DNA of 64,000 nt, from assembly GCA_950295325.1 (NCBI GenBank), contig OX485805.1, positions 14,125,501-14,189,500 on the forward strand, given 5' to 3'. This document shows positions 51,166 to 64,000 of this stretch, one piece after another. Source of the stretch: Polytrichum commune. Its lineage: Eukaryota > Streptophyta > Polytrichopsida > Polytrichales > Polytrichaceae. The position numbers and the translations under genes were made by a program. How positions within the stretch are numbered: position 1 is the first letter of the stretch; every line of letters begins with the position of its first letter. Below the pieces are notes generated by a model. The model had not been told where the DNA came from. It did not search any database and worked only from the letters and a program-made list of their open reading frames with translations.

Positions 51166-54100
51166 GCACCAAACATATGTTTAGTAAAAAATATATGTTA
51201 TGTGGTCTCATGACCTGCCGCCGCCTTGGTTCCGGAAGTCGTGCAAGTAATTTACATACATAGAATTGGCAGTCCCACTTGACATGATGGCTGGGAAATG
51301 AAACTATCAAATGAATTTTTAAAGAATTGTAAAGCGTTTCGTATAGTGCCATGTGGGATTGAGGGTCTAGGGTTTTGGGTTAAACCCTACAATCTCTTAT
51401 GCAGAAACAATGTGGCCTTGCAAGAGAAGTAACCAAGTTTAAGGTAGAAAAAACAGAAAATGTTGAAAATAAGCTGATTTGGCCAGATGGAGTCGCTTGA
51501 AATTTGTACAAAACTTTCAGAGATGAAGTAGAGGAAATGATGAGGAATGTGAGTTATTTTGTACATTTATTCCCTATAAATAATTAGTTACATTTTCTGA
51601 AAATGGCAAGTAAGTCAAACCCCTTACTTGTATAATAGAGTCTCCCTAACTTGAGCATCAAAATATCCTACTCTACATACGAATGCACACAAAACAATTA
51701 AACTCAATGACACCCAAAAGTGATCCCAAGTGCAATGAAACATGACCTATCCAATCAATCATTGCATTTAGCCTATCCCTACATTCTTTTGGGCCACCAC
51801 TTTAACAAATAGACATTTTGGGTCTATTCAACAAGCATTATGAGTTTTTGATATATATACAAAGGTTTTTTTTTTTGTAGTCATGGATGGATATCAAATA
51901 TCCAATCCTTACAAAGAATCCCACCCAAGGTGTTCACATTTGAAAGAAGGTTATATTCTATGAGGTCTCTTTATTCTCATGATATTTATTTCAAAAGTTA
52001 TATGCTTAAAATCAAACCAAAATGATGATGAATTAACATCATAATACAAGACAATGGCAACACCAAAGTCATCTCTTCAAACCCTTGTATAGGATCAAGG
52101 AACACAAGCATGGTGCTAACCCCCCCCCCCTCCCATTTGCAAGGTTGCCATCCCTCGTAAACACTACAAAAAGGAAAAACATAGGCTCTCACACACTGCC
52201 TAAACATCTTCTTCCTATGCACAAAAAATATATTGCTTTCTTTTACTTTTTCTTTCTTTTTCTTTTTTGAAACACAGGAGGCGCTTGACCACGTGACTAG
52301 TTTTTCCATCAAGTAGAGAGACGATTTCATGGCCATGAATCAAACTGCCAACCACATTGTTTGGTTTGGGTACCTCTCCACTATCATCCGATAGTTTAGG
52401 GTCATCTCGGACCACAAATACTACATTTTTGAACAATGCAAAGACTTAAAGAGTGTTTATATGTTCTATCCTACCCTATGTCATATAGGGGAATGCATGT
52501 CTTGACCCAATTGAAGCTTTTCCATTGGTCCTCCACCATGAATACCACAAGAGTCATTGCCATCATCTATAGCCTTTGCATCATGCAATTGGTGGACTTA
52601 ATGTTCCCCGCTCCACCATTGCATTCCTCTAGTAGACCATCCTCTAAGCCCATGTCAAGCAATGTGGAACAACCACTATGGCATGCAAATGCAGCAGTAT
52701 CATGTTGGTATATTATAAAGCGTTAGGTACCCGGGTGCCAATTCCTATAGCTCATTGTGCATGTAAATATATTGTGTATGCCACTGCAATGAGATACATG
52801 CACCAATTTTGACAATCTCCCATACTTCATTGTTGTCCACCACTACTCATTCACCTAGTTTATCCTCCTCAACCATCTAAGCAACATTACAATACCTTAC
52901 AATACCTCCTCAAATGATTTGTGATTGTATCAAGTTCAAATGTCCTTGATTTCCACAACTTCATGCAATGCCATAATCTCTTAAAATGAACCTAGTATCT
53001 CTTTGCCTCCTCCTCGTTTTATCCCCGAGGATCACATTGGTATTACCAAAATCAATTTTGACTTAATTTCATACCATAACAACTTATAATGCATAAGCCT
53101 TGGCTAAGATGACCTACATGTGATTTGTAATCATTAGGTAGAGGGTGCTTAAACCAACACTCTAAGCAATTTAGCCTATTTCTAGAACACATTTGGATTA
53201 GTGATATGCATGATTGGCTTAGCAAATTGGTTTAAATAGAGTAGTTCAACAAAAACAAAATAAATTACACATTACATGAATATTTGATCTTCATAAATTC
53301 CTATAGATAATCCACCCCTAGCTATGTTCCAAGGTTCGCCCAAATGCAATCCCACTTTCACCTAAAACCAACCCCACATTCTTCAGGAACCACCCCGTTT
53401 GACACCCAAATCTACCCCCGCTTTGCATCGGACACATCCAGATGGTTTTAGGTGTGTTCCGGGCACGGGATTAGGAGGCGTGCATAGGTGTTGGGTTTTG
53501 GATTGAGTGATGGTTATAGCACTCTCTACCTTGACCAATCTTAATTCTTGCATCTACTATTCAAAATTTTGTAGGTGCCTGTGAGTCAAGCTCCACCTTC
53601 CTATACAACACAAGGCCATCTAGTAATATGAGGCTTGGGATACATTTTAATTCTAACAAGAATCCTCAAATCTATATTGCTACCACGTCCCATATACAAC
53701 CAATGCCTCTATGTAAAACAATAACAACTTTTGTTCTTTGCAATATGTTTGTTGCCTAGTCGTTGTCCTTGCAACTTCTTTATTCTTAGAAGGCATCATG
53801 TAATCTAGAGTGGAGCCAAAAACTACCATGCAACATAATGTCGAGTATGTCGCCATCGTCCGTGATGTGCAAATGCATTGCGGATGGGACCTACCTGCCT
53901 ACCCGGATGTTGTGCACAAAACCCTGCACATATAGCACAATAAAGAGAGGAAAAGGAACGTCAACTTGTTTACATGGACATGCAATGTATGTTCACTGCC
54001 ATCTCCTTACATTTGTGTGGTCACGGGGGATGGGGTGGTTAGTGCCTCGTTTTTCAATAGGTGGACTGTAGTTTAGTTTTTGTTAGTTTGTATTTTTATT

Positions 54101-55789
54101 TTATCCGTATTCATTACGGGTGCGAGAGGTTAGCTAGTGGGCTTGGGGTTTGTTTCTTTCTAGTTTCCTTTTGTTTAGTATAACGCGTGTTAGATATTGG
54201 TTAGAGTTTTGTGAGGACTTTCCATTAGTCTTTGGGCTTTATTTTTTGGGATTTTAAGATCTAGGAGGTTTGGAATGGCGCCTCAAATGCATGTTGTGAT
54301 GATTTTAAGAGGTAGCACTGTACATATAGCATATTGCTTGAAAACGCCACCTCCTTTCATTTTTACAAAATCGATATTATTTTGATTTTAGTAAGCCCCA
54401 CCCATTTTTTACTCTTGGAAAATGTTGTATAACACACGTTGCTTATTGAAACTGAGAAATCTCCATAGTTTACCAAATGTTCATGTACTAATATATTTGC
54501 GACCTAATTTTTTTGAGAATTATCTTCAATTCTTGCTTGTTTCCACTTCAATGATGCTTATCATATCCCCATCTTACACTTTCATGTCATGAATCACCTC
54601 CCTCTATTTGATGCTAACAATCATCATAACATTATCACCTACTAGTTGGCAATGATTATAGTACCTAAGTGATGAGTTGATCGATTTACATATGGTCCAC
54701 ATAATACAATGTACGCATTGATATCATAGTACATCACATGGACGAAGCCAATACAGGCAGGTCTAAAGACACGTGCATTGTGGACATTGATTCATGTCAT
54801 TTATACATTCTATTTGAATGAATATTCCTTTGATGTGGATGATGCATCATTTGGAAAATAAGGGAAACATGTTTCAATTTATTATAGTTAACACTAGATA
54901 ATGTAAATGAGCCAAAGTCTATTTTTAAGGGTGAAGGGTATCTAGTTCGCATCTTCTTTAGGTTGGCCGTCACGTGTCTCTTTCTTTGGATACTACAAAG
55001 TGTTCAACCCTTATTCTAAAGAAGATGGCCATGCTAATAATGACCAATGCAAAGAGTTGTAAAATCCACAATAGGTATAGAGAATGTCATTGTCACATTT
55101 GCATGAAGGAAAATGTCTTGCTACGCATGCTATAGGTGAGCAACATGCAACTAATCAACCTTCCTTTTCTTTTTCCTTTTTATTCATAGCCACCACATTG
55201 TGCTCTCCACATCAAAGCTTCAACTGTCGGACCTAGGATCAATTGAATGTCCATTTAGAAAGAAAGAAAAAACATGTCATGGGTACCAGAGTAGCCTCAT
55301 TATATTTCCCACATGTTCATTCTATATGAGCTTCATAAACTATGGGTCCCATGATCAAAACTAATACCTTACACACAAGGCGTTACATAAAAATAATCGA
55401 ATCTAAGCTTCTATTTGGTCAAAGATTGTGAGGTATTGATAGTTGATTCTCTTATTCAAGAGTTGAAAGTCAGGCCATAATATACCCAAGCTATTTCGAC
55501 CCGGGAAGGCTTTCCGGGCCCTACCAATGATAGAATAGTGGTCAAGCCTCACGCATGGGTCCAGCTCGCAGGCGAAACCCGACACTATCCCATTGTGGGG
55601 GCTTGTTATGATAACATGTGGTCACACTCTAAGCATGTAAGCTTGATGAGTTGGCATTTATATCATCCCCTTTTGTAAAGCATTTCACTATAAAATTGCC
55701 TAGACAATATTTATGTGTACATGATTCTTCTATGTATCTTTGCATCAAGTGCCATCAAGAGTCTTATAATCATATTAGTGATTGCAATC
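51166..55789. other. AT-rich intergenic sequence
   Basis: I found no protein-like frame, RNA gene or complete element. A poly-C run of eleven lies at 52120-52130. A compact GC-richer segment with CACCCCGTTTGACACCC-like sequence lies near 53330-53470. Confidence 0.3.
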
Positions 55790-55930
55790 AAGGTAGGTAC
55801 ACCCACAACCGCCATTGAACCTAAAACTACCGCTATGTACCACATGCATACATGTGGAAGCAACAAATGTATGCATGTGGTACATAGTGGTGGTTTTAGG
55901 TTTAGTGATGGTTTTGAGTATACCTACCTT
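55790..55930. repeat. 141-nt near-perfect hairpin (64-bp arms, 13-nt loop)
   Basis: The left arm 55790-55853 begins AAGGTAGGTA and ends ATGTACCACATGCATACAT; the right arm 55867-55930 is its inverse. I count 55 matched positions of 64, with the 24 bases next to the loop fully paired. Most differences are C/T or G/A, which leaves G-U pairs in RNA from one strand or the other. It may be a small MITE or a precursor of small RNA; no clear target duplication was seen. Confidence 0.85.
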
Positions 55931-56534
55931 ATGCTATGCGTAAAATTGCCCTATTATGTACTCTTGTCTTGCCTACTACTACTATAAAAGGGACTCTACA
56001 TCATCCTTACAGAGATAGGGAAGTACCATATATAAGCGTACCTCTCATACATCCATCATAAAATCCCTCAAATAGTATGCAATCCAAAGGTTACTTTTTT
56101 AGTTGATTTGACATTGGAATTAACTTTACAAATTATGAATTACTATACTCGAGGTCATTTGACACGAATCTACAACAAACCTAGAGGGGGTCTAACTTTT
56201 TATGTTGGGTGAATGGTAGGTACACTCATGTACAATAATTCCCTCTCTCACATCCTTACTAGTACCACAATGTAGCTTCCACATGGGATTCAAATGATGT
56301 CAATCAAAGTAGATATGACATGTGGCATAATTTGATGGGAGAATAAATTGGTATTTGTCGGAATAGAGAGCCCTCTAAAGTAAACATGTCTTAAAATGAG
56401 ACTTTAGTTCTACACTCCTCTCATGGGTAATGAAACACACAATTAGTGCAAGGTGAATAGCAAGTCCAAATCATGTAGGTGGCCATTTTCCTCGCAATGT
56501 TTGGAGTTCATATGAATATCTTATTTAACATCAA

Positions 56535-56735
56535 ACTGACGGTTCTCTTTCTTATTGAATGATTATATAGGTCCCTCACTCAATTATATTTATTATTGAG
56601 CCTTGATAATGGTTAACATATTCTGAGCACATAGTCCAACCTCTTCCAAAAACTTGTCGTTTTTGGTGTCCATTCTTAGATGCGCACCGAGCTACACACC
56701 ACTTAAAAAAAAATGGATGTCCATTTAATATGAGT
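56535..56735 (-). repeat. Dispersed repeat R1, copy D (inverted)
   Basis: On the minus strand it reads AGTGGTGTGTAG, TGGACACCAAAAACGACAAG, GAGGTTGGACTATGTGCTCA, GGCTCAATAATAAATATAA and TATAATCATTCAATAAGA, the same order as copies A, B and C. Confidence 0.65.
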
Positions 56736-57430
56736 GATCGAATTAAGCCCGCTTACCTTAAGGTGCTCATTTTTTTTTCGTTATAATTCTACCTAATAGA
56801 TTATCAGCCCTCAAATTTGGGCCCTCTGCAATTGATCATGGACTACAAGCCGTCCGCCATTTAATAACTTAGTTGCAAAACAAACAGTAGACCAAGCCTG
56901 CTTTAGGGTTGCTTTCCACATAGACCAAGACCCATGACCATGAAATTCTAAGACCTTTTGGAAATCATCCAAAGACAATAAAGTTATTTGTAGAGTAAAG
57001 TAGATGAAATCATGGGTTTAGTTCCAAAGCTTGAATTAATGAGGATCAACACAAAGACATCCAATTTCTCTTGATCCTTAAATTATCATGTACAAAGAGT
57101 GGTGTTGGGCTATTAAAACATTGCTTTCTAGTTTGTTTTACTAGGATGGGTGGGCCACACTAGCCTTGCATAAGCTGGTCCAGGATTTAGAACAACAAGT
57201 CCCATGCGTATACCTTATTTTAGATTCTAAAATTCTCTCAAAGTTTGAGTAGTGAAAGAGGATATAACATTATTCAGCTACTTTCAACCATTCCATTCTA
57301 ATAATATTCAATGACAATGCTTCACCCGATTTTATCAAGCCAAAATTTAAATAATATTTTTGGTAAGAGAATAATCATGGTATAGTTCCAGAATAGTATT
57401 TGACTTATTCCCAACCCCACCCATCCTCCA

Positions 57431-57792
57431 TACTCAACCAGATAAAGTTACGGAGGTCCCAAAAGTGCCACCCAACTTTTCAAAATAGGCTTTGATACAT
57501 GACAAGCTAACAAGCTCTTAATAAAAAAAAATCTCAAAGAATAATCAAACCCATAGTGTCGCCCCTCTTTAAGGAACTTTGTAGATAACTCTAATACCGT
57601 GGAAAAATAAATACTCAACCAGATAAAGTTATGGAGGTCCCAAAAGTGCCACCCAACTTTTCAAAATAGGCTTTGATACATGACAAGCTAACAAGCTCTT
57701 AATAAAAAAAAATCTCAAAGGATAATCAAACCCATAGTGTCGCCCCTCTTTAAGGAACTTTGCAGATAACTCTAATACCGTGGAAAAATAAA
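57431..57792 (+). repeat. Recent tandem duplication, two 181-bp units
   Basis: Units 57431-57611 and 57612-57792 differ at only three positions by direct comparison (C/T, A/G and T/C) and have no indels. Each starts TACTCAACCAGATAAAGTTA. The near identity marks either a recent duplication or a possible assembly artefact. No coding frame is present. Confidence 0.95.
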
Positions 57793-60269
57793 TTGCAATT
57801 GGAAGAGATGGCTCTTGAGGTAATATGCAGTAAGAAGGTCTCTCTCCCTGCCACCCCTGCCACCACCCTAGTAACGCTCTAAAATAATGTTGTTGTTGAG
57901 AACCAACAATAAAACGTCATAGGGAGCCAATGCCAATGATATTTTTTTGCCATGGTCTTTTGTTTTTTGTGTAAGGCTGACCCCTTTTAGGTGGGCGTGA
58001 TGCAATATTTGATTATATTTTTCATTTATTTTGATTTTCTCAGTCCCTTAGGTCCGCAAGGTTTAGTGTAAAGCAACATGGAACCTCCCTAGCCTCATAA
58101 TATTACTAAATAATGTGCGTTCGTTCATGCACGCCCTAAGAATATAACCATGGGATGCCCCAACCTATAGTCAAGGGCCTTCAAACTCTATAATATATAA
58201 TGGCCCTCAGTGACATGAGTGAAGAAGTTTTTCTCTCACGAGGCGCAATCGGAGCTTCGAGACCTTCAACTCTGCACTAAGATATGACCCGTTATGAAGA
58301 ATGTCATTCCAGTATATAATCTTCAAGCCACAGATGTCAGTAAGTTTTTTACACACATGTTGCACCTTCATCAGCAACAATTCTCCGTAAGCTACGGAAT
58401 TCTTTGTAATTCGCTTGATGTGGAGTGATTAAACTCTGTAGTAGGTCATCTCGGAGTCAACTTCAAGACAACTTCAAGACACCCAAATATCTATTCTTCC
58501 CAAGTTTCACATGAACGCAAAATTCATACACAACAACTGTAACTTAGCAACCATGGTCATCTTCCACTTCCCGTATCATGCTCTCAGTACATATCTTGCC
58601 AAGCTCTCTTTCAGGTTAATTCGAAGAAGTCCAGTGTGATTGAGTCTCAAAGTGCCAAGGGAAAAAAGTAACAGACATCACCATTTGCGCTTCATGATTC
58701 ACCTACGTGAACAGCAGGACGGTGACCATTGAAATGCTGTGGAGAACTTTCCTCGGTTTCTGATCATAAAAGTAATCAATCAGATGGAGCTCGTGAGGTT
58801 CAACCTTAACCCTAACCCTAACCCTAAACGTTTTGACACAGGATTTCATCACTGGGAAAGGAAAAAACAAACAGTGTCATGTTGTGATGCAACCGATGTA
58901 TGTGTACCACTTGATTAAAAGACTCATGGCTGGCCAGACGGTGGACTCCTTGTGAATCTGGAGCAAACATCTGATCGAGGTCAAGCATGAGGAGCACCGC
59001 TTAAATTTTCGTGGACAAAGGCGACAATCTGAGCTCAAATCTTCAGTATAAAAAGTTAGTCAGGATCCACCTGCAAGTTATCGTCGTGTATCCTGTTGAC
59101 GAATTGGGTGTAGTCAAGTGTCCGTGCATGAGAGTTGGAGTTTATCAATGTCCCTTGAAATCTGTGTAATTTAAGTACTTACAAAATGTTATATTGTGCT
59201 CACTGGCACCAGAGTCCGGGGAGTTATGTAGAGAAAACGGCTAATTGCCGAGCTTTGTGGAGGTGGGTCGGATTTTTCAATTTTTACCCGGAACTGGGCC
59301 TAGAGAGTGCAAAATTTATCGGTTGATAGCCCCCATTTCCTAATGTATTTAGGCAATTAGCCGACATTTGTTTTTTCATTTATGCAATTTCCAAAAGGTG
59401 TAAAGTGGGGCCGGTTTTATATTTTGGTGGTGGATGTGTCATTGTCATTGTCATTTTTTTTTCAAGTGTTTAGGATTAAATAATGTGGGCATTCAATCTT
59501 CATTTTTTTTCGTCTAAATAGTATCCTTAGTAGGAGTTGAACCTAGCAAAACCCCTACCATATTAGGGCTAAGGATTTAGCCTTCGGAAAATACAAGCAC
59601 CACAAAAGGGTCCAAGTATTATCCGGAGGCTAGTTAGTATTGAAAAATCACGAAATTTGTGTACCATTGCCGTTAGTATCAAGTGCCCCAAACAAACAAG
59701 ACACATCACTCACACTCACTGTATTAGGAGAATTCAAATAAGAAGAGGGATTAGCATGCAAAAAACGGTACTTATTGTCCTTCTTCCAAAGTGGGATAGC
59801 GTCACCAGTTATGTCAACAATCCAACAATTCTAGAACTCAAAAACTCGTAATGCAAACGAAAATGCAAGCTCCACCGCTGCGGAATGGAAGTTGTGGTGG
59901 GAAGCAAGTAACCCTAAACCACAAGCCAACAAGGCATAGTCTCCAACTATGCATAGTATTGATAAAATTACCTAAAATATATATATTTGGTCGGCTACCT
60001 GCCGTGAAAATAAATTTTCAATCGGTAATTTGCCGTGGATACTCTAGGGCAACTTGCCTTAATGCCGGCATTTTTTTCTTCTAATTGGCCCATTTCCGCA
60101 AACCTTGATTTTCTTCCGGAACCCCTTCCTAAACTTTCCAATTGCATTCGGAAATTCTCAAAATCAACCGGCTAGCTTGTAACTAACTGCCGGCATTACC
60201 CGTTCATTGACTGGCACTCCCACGGAAGTCCAAGGTTAAGGTAGATGTGCCTAATTTTCTTCCTTATCT
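57793..60269. other. Intergenic sequence, partly GC-richer
   Basis: The region 58200-59130 has more balanced base composition and could hold degraded exons, but I found no recognisable protein. AACCCTAACCCTAACCCT lies at 58808-58825. GGCTAATTGCCGA (about 59240) and its inverse TCGGCTAATTGCC (near 59354) form a short inverted pair about 115 bp apart, possibly a small element. Confidence 0.35.
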
Positions 60270-60450
60270 TAATCGGACACCTGTATTTGAGCGGCATGGT
60301 TAGCCGTGTCTCCAAAAACGGATACCAAAAAGACATGTGTTTGATAGAGGTTGGACTTGGACTATGTGCTCATTACATGGGAAGCATTCTAAGCTCAATA
60401 GTCGACATAACTGGTTGGACTTATACGACCATTTAATGGGCACGAGAATA
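60270..60450 (+). repeat. Dispersed repeat R1, copy C
   Basis: Contains GACACCTGTATTTGAGCGG, CGGATACCAAAAAGACATGT, GGTTGGACTTGGACTATGTG and CTAAGCTCAATAGTCGACAT, in the same order as the other copies. Confidence 0.7.
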
Positions 60451-60911
60451 AATGAATTAATATAAAGTTGAGGCATCCATAGTCGACCAAGTCCACTTCG
60501 CTACTTGCCAAGGTCATGTAATGCCGATATAGATGAGGTCTATGTATTTTAGGCGAACAAAGTTAAAGTTTATGTGCTGGCAGCTTGGGATTGATCGCCC
60601 CCATAACAATTTTGACAATTGTTGTAGCCAAGGGGTACCATTGAGATGAGTGGTTATGGCTAAACCTATAGAATCTCGACTATGTGTAACCCTAAAATTT
60701 ACACTTCGAAATTTTTAGCAATTTCCATATCCAAGATTTTTTTTAAATAATTTCATTCTTCTTAGAATATGTTTTCCTTTGCAAGACAAATACTTTCCAT
60801 GCTATTACTCCTCCTAAACATATGCAAGCTCTCTTATTTTATCCGTTATAGATGCCTCAACCATATAAGAATGCGAATGTTTCTTGTCACTTGCATGAAT
60901 TAAAAAAACCA
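60451..60911. other. AT-rich intergenic sequence
   Basis: Nothing recognised. Confidence 0.25.
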
Positions 60912-60920
60912 TTCGTCACC

Positions 60921-61621
60921 CTAGGGTGTGGACTCTTCATACCATGTACAAACTAACGTGGGTGTAAGAAGCGATATTATTTGAGGCTTTAGCATACAAA
61001 ATATCATAAGGGAGTGGTGTTGTTTTCTATAGTGTGTGCATCTAAAAAGGCTATTAAAATTTATGAAGTGAAGGTAGATGAACAAAAGGGGGTCCTAAGG
61101 TTTAGAGAAATTTGACAACAGATGTGTTGATTTCATCCACTTCACATTTTCATTCATGGTTTCATATGGTTATAACTACCACGTTTCTTCTAGTTAGGTT
61201 TTGCATTTGCGTTGTAGGCTTTTACAACTAGAGGCTCTTGAAGGTCTCATGGGCTTCCTTTAGTTTTTCTCTCTAGATTGTTGCTAAGATATTATGCTCT
61301 TATCTTTTGTCTATTTGATATAAACGTTGATTTACATGCTATGGTTGAAAAACACTCAATAACTTTCTCATTGAAAAGTGAAAGTGGATTTTATATGTAA
61401 TAAAGTCTTCTTTAACTCACATTGTATAGTTTGTATACGTAGTGGAGACAATAATTACATTAAATAAAGAAGCTTAGTATAAATACATGAGTTTAAATTT
61501 AGCATGCCATTAGTACATATAGATTTGTATTTCTTCATAAACTTCTTGTATAAAGGGGGTTTAATTTCATAGTGACCCGCTCATATCATTTAGGTTTCCA
61601 ATGAAGAGTCCACCCCCCAAG
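60921..61621. mobile_element. 701-bp non-autonomous element, TTCGTCACC target duplication
   Basis: The left end CTAGGGTGTGGACTCTTCAT and the inverse of the right end, CTTGGGGGGTGGACTCTTCAT, carry the same TGGACTCTTCAT core. TTCGTCACC flanks both sides (60912-60920 and 61622-61630); 8 bp of this can be the duplication and the ninth base chance. It aligns end to end with the element at 31642-32338. It is non-coding. Confidence 0.88.
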
Positions 61622-61630
61622 TTCGTCACC

Positions 61631-64000
61631 CTTAGGGTACAACCTTATTGGGACCCAATCATGGAGTAGTTATTATTATTATTATTATGGGGATTGTATG
61701 GGGTGGTGGTTCCAATATGTTTGCATTTGTTAAGGATGATGTAAGTAAAGTATTCAATAGAATTTATTTGCAATTTTTTCACGAGTGTTTTGATGATGTG
61801 TTTGGGCATTTTTAAAATTTTGAGGTATTTGGTGGTTGGCATAACATTACTCAGGAGGCTCAAGTTGTTTTGTGGGACCCTTGGAAGATTCAAGCACAAT
61901 AAAGTCTGATATTGGCATCTTTAGCTCTTTTAGACTGAGGTCCCATGGAATACCTCAGGCCTCCTGAGTAATGTCATGGGGTTGAGGTGTGGATAGCTCC
62001 TCTTACACCGACAAGTCAAACTACTTGGGGTTGAGATTCCATCCTTTAGTTTAAGAAATTCTATGAGTGGGTTGTATTTGTAGTATTTGTATGGTATGGA
62101 TTGATTAGTGAATATGTCATGCCAATAAGTGATTTCCATAAATTGGACCGTGGTTGTTGGCATTGGAGAGAATGGGGGCAAAACAAGTTTAGGTATGTTG
62201 ATGAGGTTGGTGATGTATGGTCTTGGTCATACTAGACATGTGCATATGCGGGTGCTGAGTGGAATGGGGATGGGCATGTGGAGATCGTTTCTTTTCTTTT
62301 CTTTTCTTTTGTGGTTTGTTTGGGGGGGGGGGGGATGTTTGTTTGTGCTTGCACTGATGAAGGCGTAATTTTGGGTAATGTTATTAAATAATATTAAGGT
62401 TGTGACTATCACGTGGACTCCTTTGTTATTTTGATTGATTCTAAAACCTTTTATGAATAGTGTGTACAATTTAGTGGGGGGGGGGTCAATTGTCTTTCTC
62501 GTTTTGCACGCATAGTTTGCAGTTCATGGTTGGTGGTAGGGCCAGAAGGTTTGTTTATGTAGGTTGCCTAAGTATTTGGGCATATCTAAATTTTAGATTC
62601 CATGTGATTTGGGCGTTTGTTATTCATGTGGTTGTTTAGAAACAATTGGAGAGCTTTGTCAATGAGATGAGATAAACCGTGATTCCATCAAATATTCTAG
62701 ATTGTTTTGTGGGTTTGGGAGTGCCCACAATAGGATCACATACATTAACCCCTAATGTCCTAAGCGACCATTATCTCGTCACGAGTAGTTCACTGTAACC
62801 CTTTTAACACTAGTTCGGATGGTTTCTTGAATGATTCAACTACTCCTCTTGTTCAAGTTCAAGTCTTCTATGTTTTGCCATGTTCGATAAAAAAAATCAA
62901 CCCTAACTTAATTTTTAATTTGTTGCCACTCAAGATTATTGGATATCAATAAGACTAGAGATAAGATTGCACAAGCATATAGACATACACAAAGGCATAT
63001 GAACAATGCTTGGAGTGAGATGATCTCATGCTCTCCTTGCTTTGCCTTTTGTTGCTTTTCTTCTTTTCATTGGCTCATACAAACAATATGGAATAACTCT
63101 TTTCCTTCTTTGGACTATCATTGTAGCCTTATTCTAACCTTATTCTTTCTCATACCTCTTTCATTATATTTCTATTTACCGTCTTCGACCACAAAAGATT
63201 CTGACAAGGTATCTCTCCCCCTTGAGATTTACACTGTGAGAAGGCACTTCGCTTATCCAAATGTAGCATAGATCATGAATTCCTCACAAATCTCTCGACC
63301 AAATGGGCTTCGCACCCAACACTCTCACTCGTATGAGAATTGTGAAGCACTTAATTCTCATAACAACTACACTTTCTTCTTTCATAATTAGCAACAAGAT
63401 TTACACCCACGCACACAAATGATCCTCACACTCTAATGAAATGCACACGAGGTAATTTAATAAAACCAGGGCTTCACACTATGTGCTTACTTTGATTTAC
63501 CAGCAACAAAGTCCCTCACAACAATGTTCTCTCTTCTCGAGACGACTTTTGAGAAACCTTAATTACTGAATTTCTTGGGTTTACTTTGAAACTTCCTAGA
63601 ACATTACCAACTGTATCTTTGGTTTACTTCATTCACTGAGAGCATCAATACCAAGGCTATTGTCCATGTAATCATATCAAATGTAATAAGATTCACAATA
63701 TTGTAGTGTGGAAATGCACTTTTACATCATATAGTGCTTCACACCCAATAATTACATTAGACTATAGTTTGCTAGACTGGCAAGGGAGGAGCTACTCTCT
63801 TCATGAGAGGTAGTTGTTAATGATGTTGTCTTCTCTCCCTGCCTATGGCCATTGCCGAGTCAAAAGCCCCTCTTCCTCACCGATTGTGCCTCCATGTAGC
63901 CAAATTCCTAAGTTCTCTTAATTAATCACATGACTATAGTCTTTCCCAGACGACTCTCCCACTCTGGACTATGGTTAGTAAGTTGAAAAGAAGTACTTTC
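61631..64000. other. Right-edge intergenic sequence
   Basis: A TTA microsatellite lies at about 61666-61687. A short inverted pair, CATTACTCAGGAGGC (61845-61862) and GCCTCCTGAGTAATG (61960-61974), surrounds about 97 bp. Poly-G runs of 13 and 10 lie at 62322-62334 and 62476-62485. No frame, including the Ser/Phe-rich one at 62939-63271, resembles a known protein. Confidence 0.35.

Noticed and set aside
58808-58825. AACCCT repeated three times, telomere-like
   Set aside because: Too short for an interstitial telomere and not the canonical plant CCCTAAA unit; a short match of this kind is common near promoters.
62939-63271. 110-codon frame rich in Ser, Phe and Leu
   Set aside because: Composition reflects T-rich DNA; no conserved motif, no splice context.

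Overview
This is a land-plant nuclear window: AT-rich, intron-bearing genes with GT-AG junctions, large intergenic tracts full of transposon relics, and a nuclear copy of a plastid rbcL segment. The rbcL piece translates most like bryophyte plastid sequence as I remember it (AT-rich third positions, [14 protein letters not shown]), so a moss or liverwort-type plant is my best guess; this is an inference, not a proof. Only four protein genes are well supported. Nearly everything else is mobile-element debris, tandem arrays and unrecognised AT-rich DNA.

Layout. 1-13,400: repeat-rich and gene-poor. It holds small elements with 8-bp target duplications (560-1081, 2318-2657, 7117-8005), a large foldback (4585-5257), a 1.27-kb hAT element with intact ends (9065-10330) and an rbcL fragment (12325-12691). 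13,471-22,330: a minus-strand ABC1K/UbiB-type atypical kinase gene, twelve coding exons resolved, with a MITE-like hairpin in one intron. 23,755-26,602: two compact plus-strand genes, the small subunit of molybdopterin synthase (CNX7/MOCS2A, MoaD-like) and GEK1-type D-aminoacyl-tRNA deacylase. 26,600-43,180: gene-poor, with a pogo-like HTH relic, a decayed PIF/Harbinger element bounded by inverted arms (34288-39173), further 8-bp-TSD elements, and one element that carries two nested MITEs.

43,186-47,435: a minus-strand TAA1/TAR family gene (tryptophan aminotransferase-related, auxin synthesis by the indole-3-pyruvate route) with an N-terminal membrane segment, an EGF-like alliinase domain and a complete PLP enzyme over five exons. 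Introns 1 and 2 have each grown by tandem duplication of the exon-intron junction, so decoy 5' splice sites repeat through the introns, and a third tandem array lies just upstream of the gene. This is the most unusual structure in the window. 49,200-64,000: no supported gene; repeats, a 141-nt near-perfect hairpin (55790-55930), a recent 181-bp duplication (57431-57792) and another 0.7-kb element (60921-61621).

The four genes do not form a pathway. CNX7 serves molybdenum cofactor synthesis, GEK1 translation quality control, ABC1K probably chloroplast prenyl-lipid metabolism, and TAR auxin production. The unifying theme is structural: a family of short elements with G-rich terminal inverted repeats and 8-bp target duplications, together with local tandem duplication that has reshaped the introns and leader of the TAR gene.
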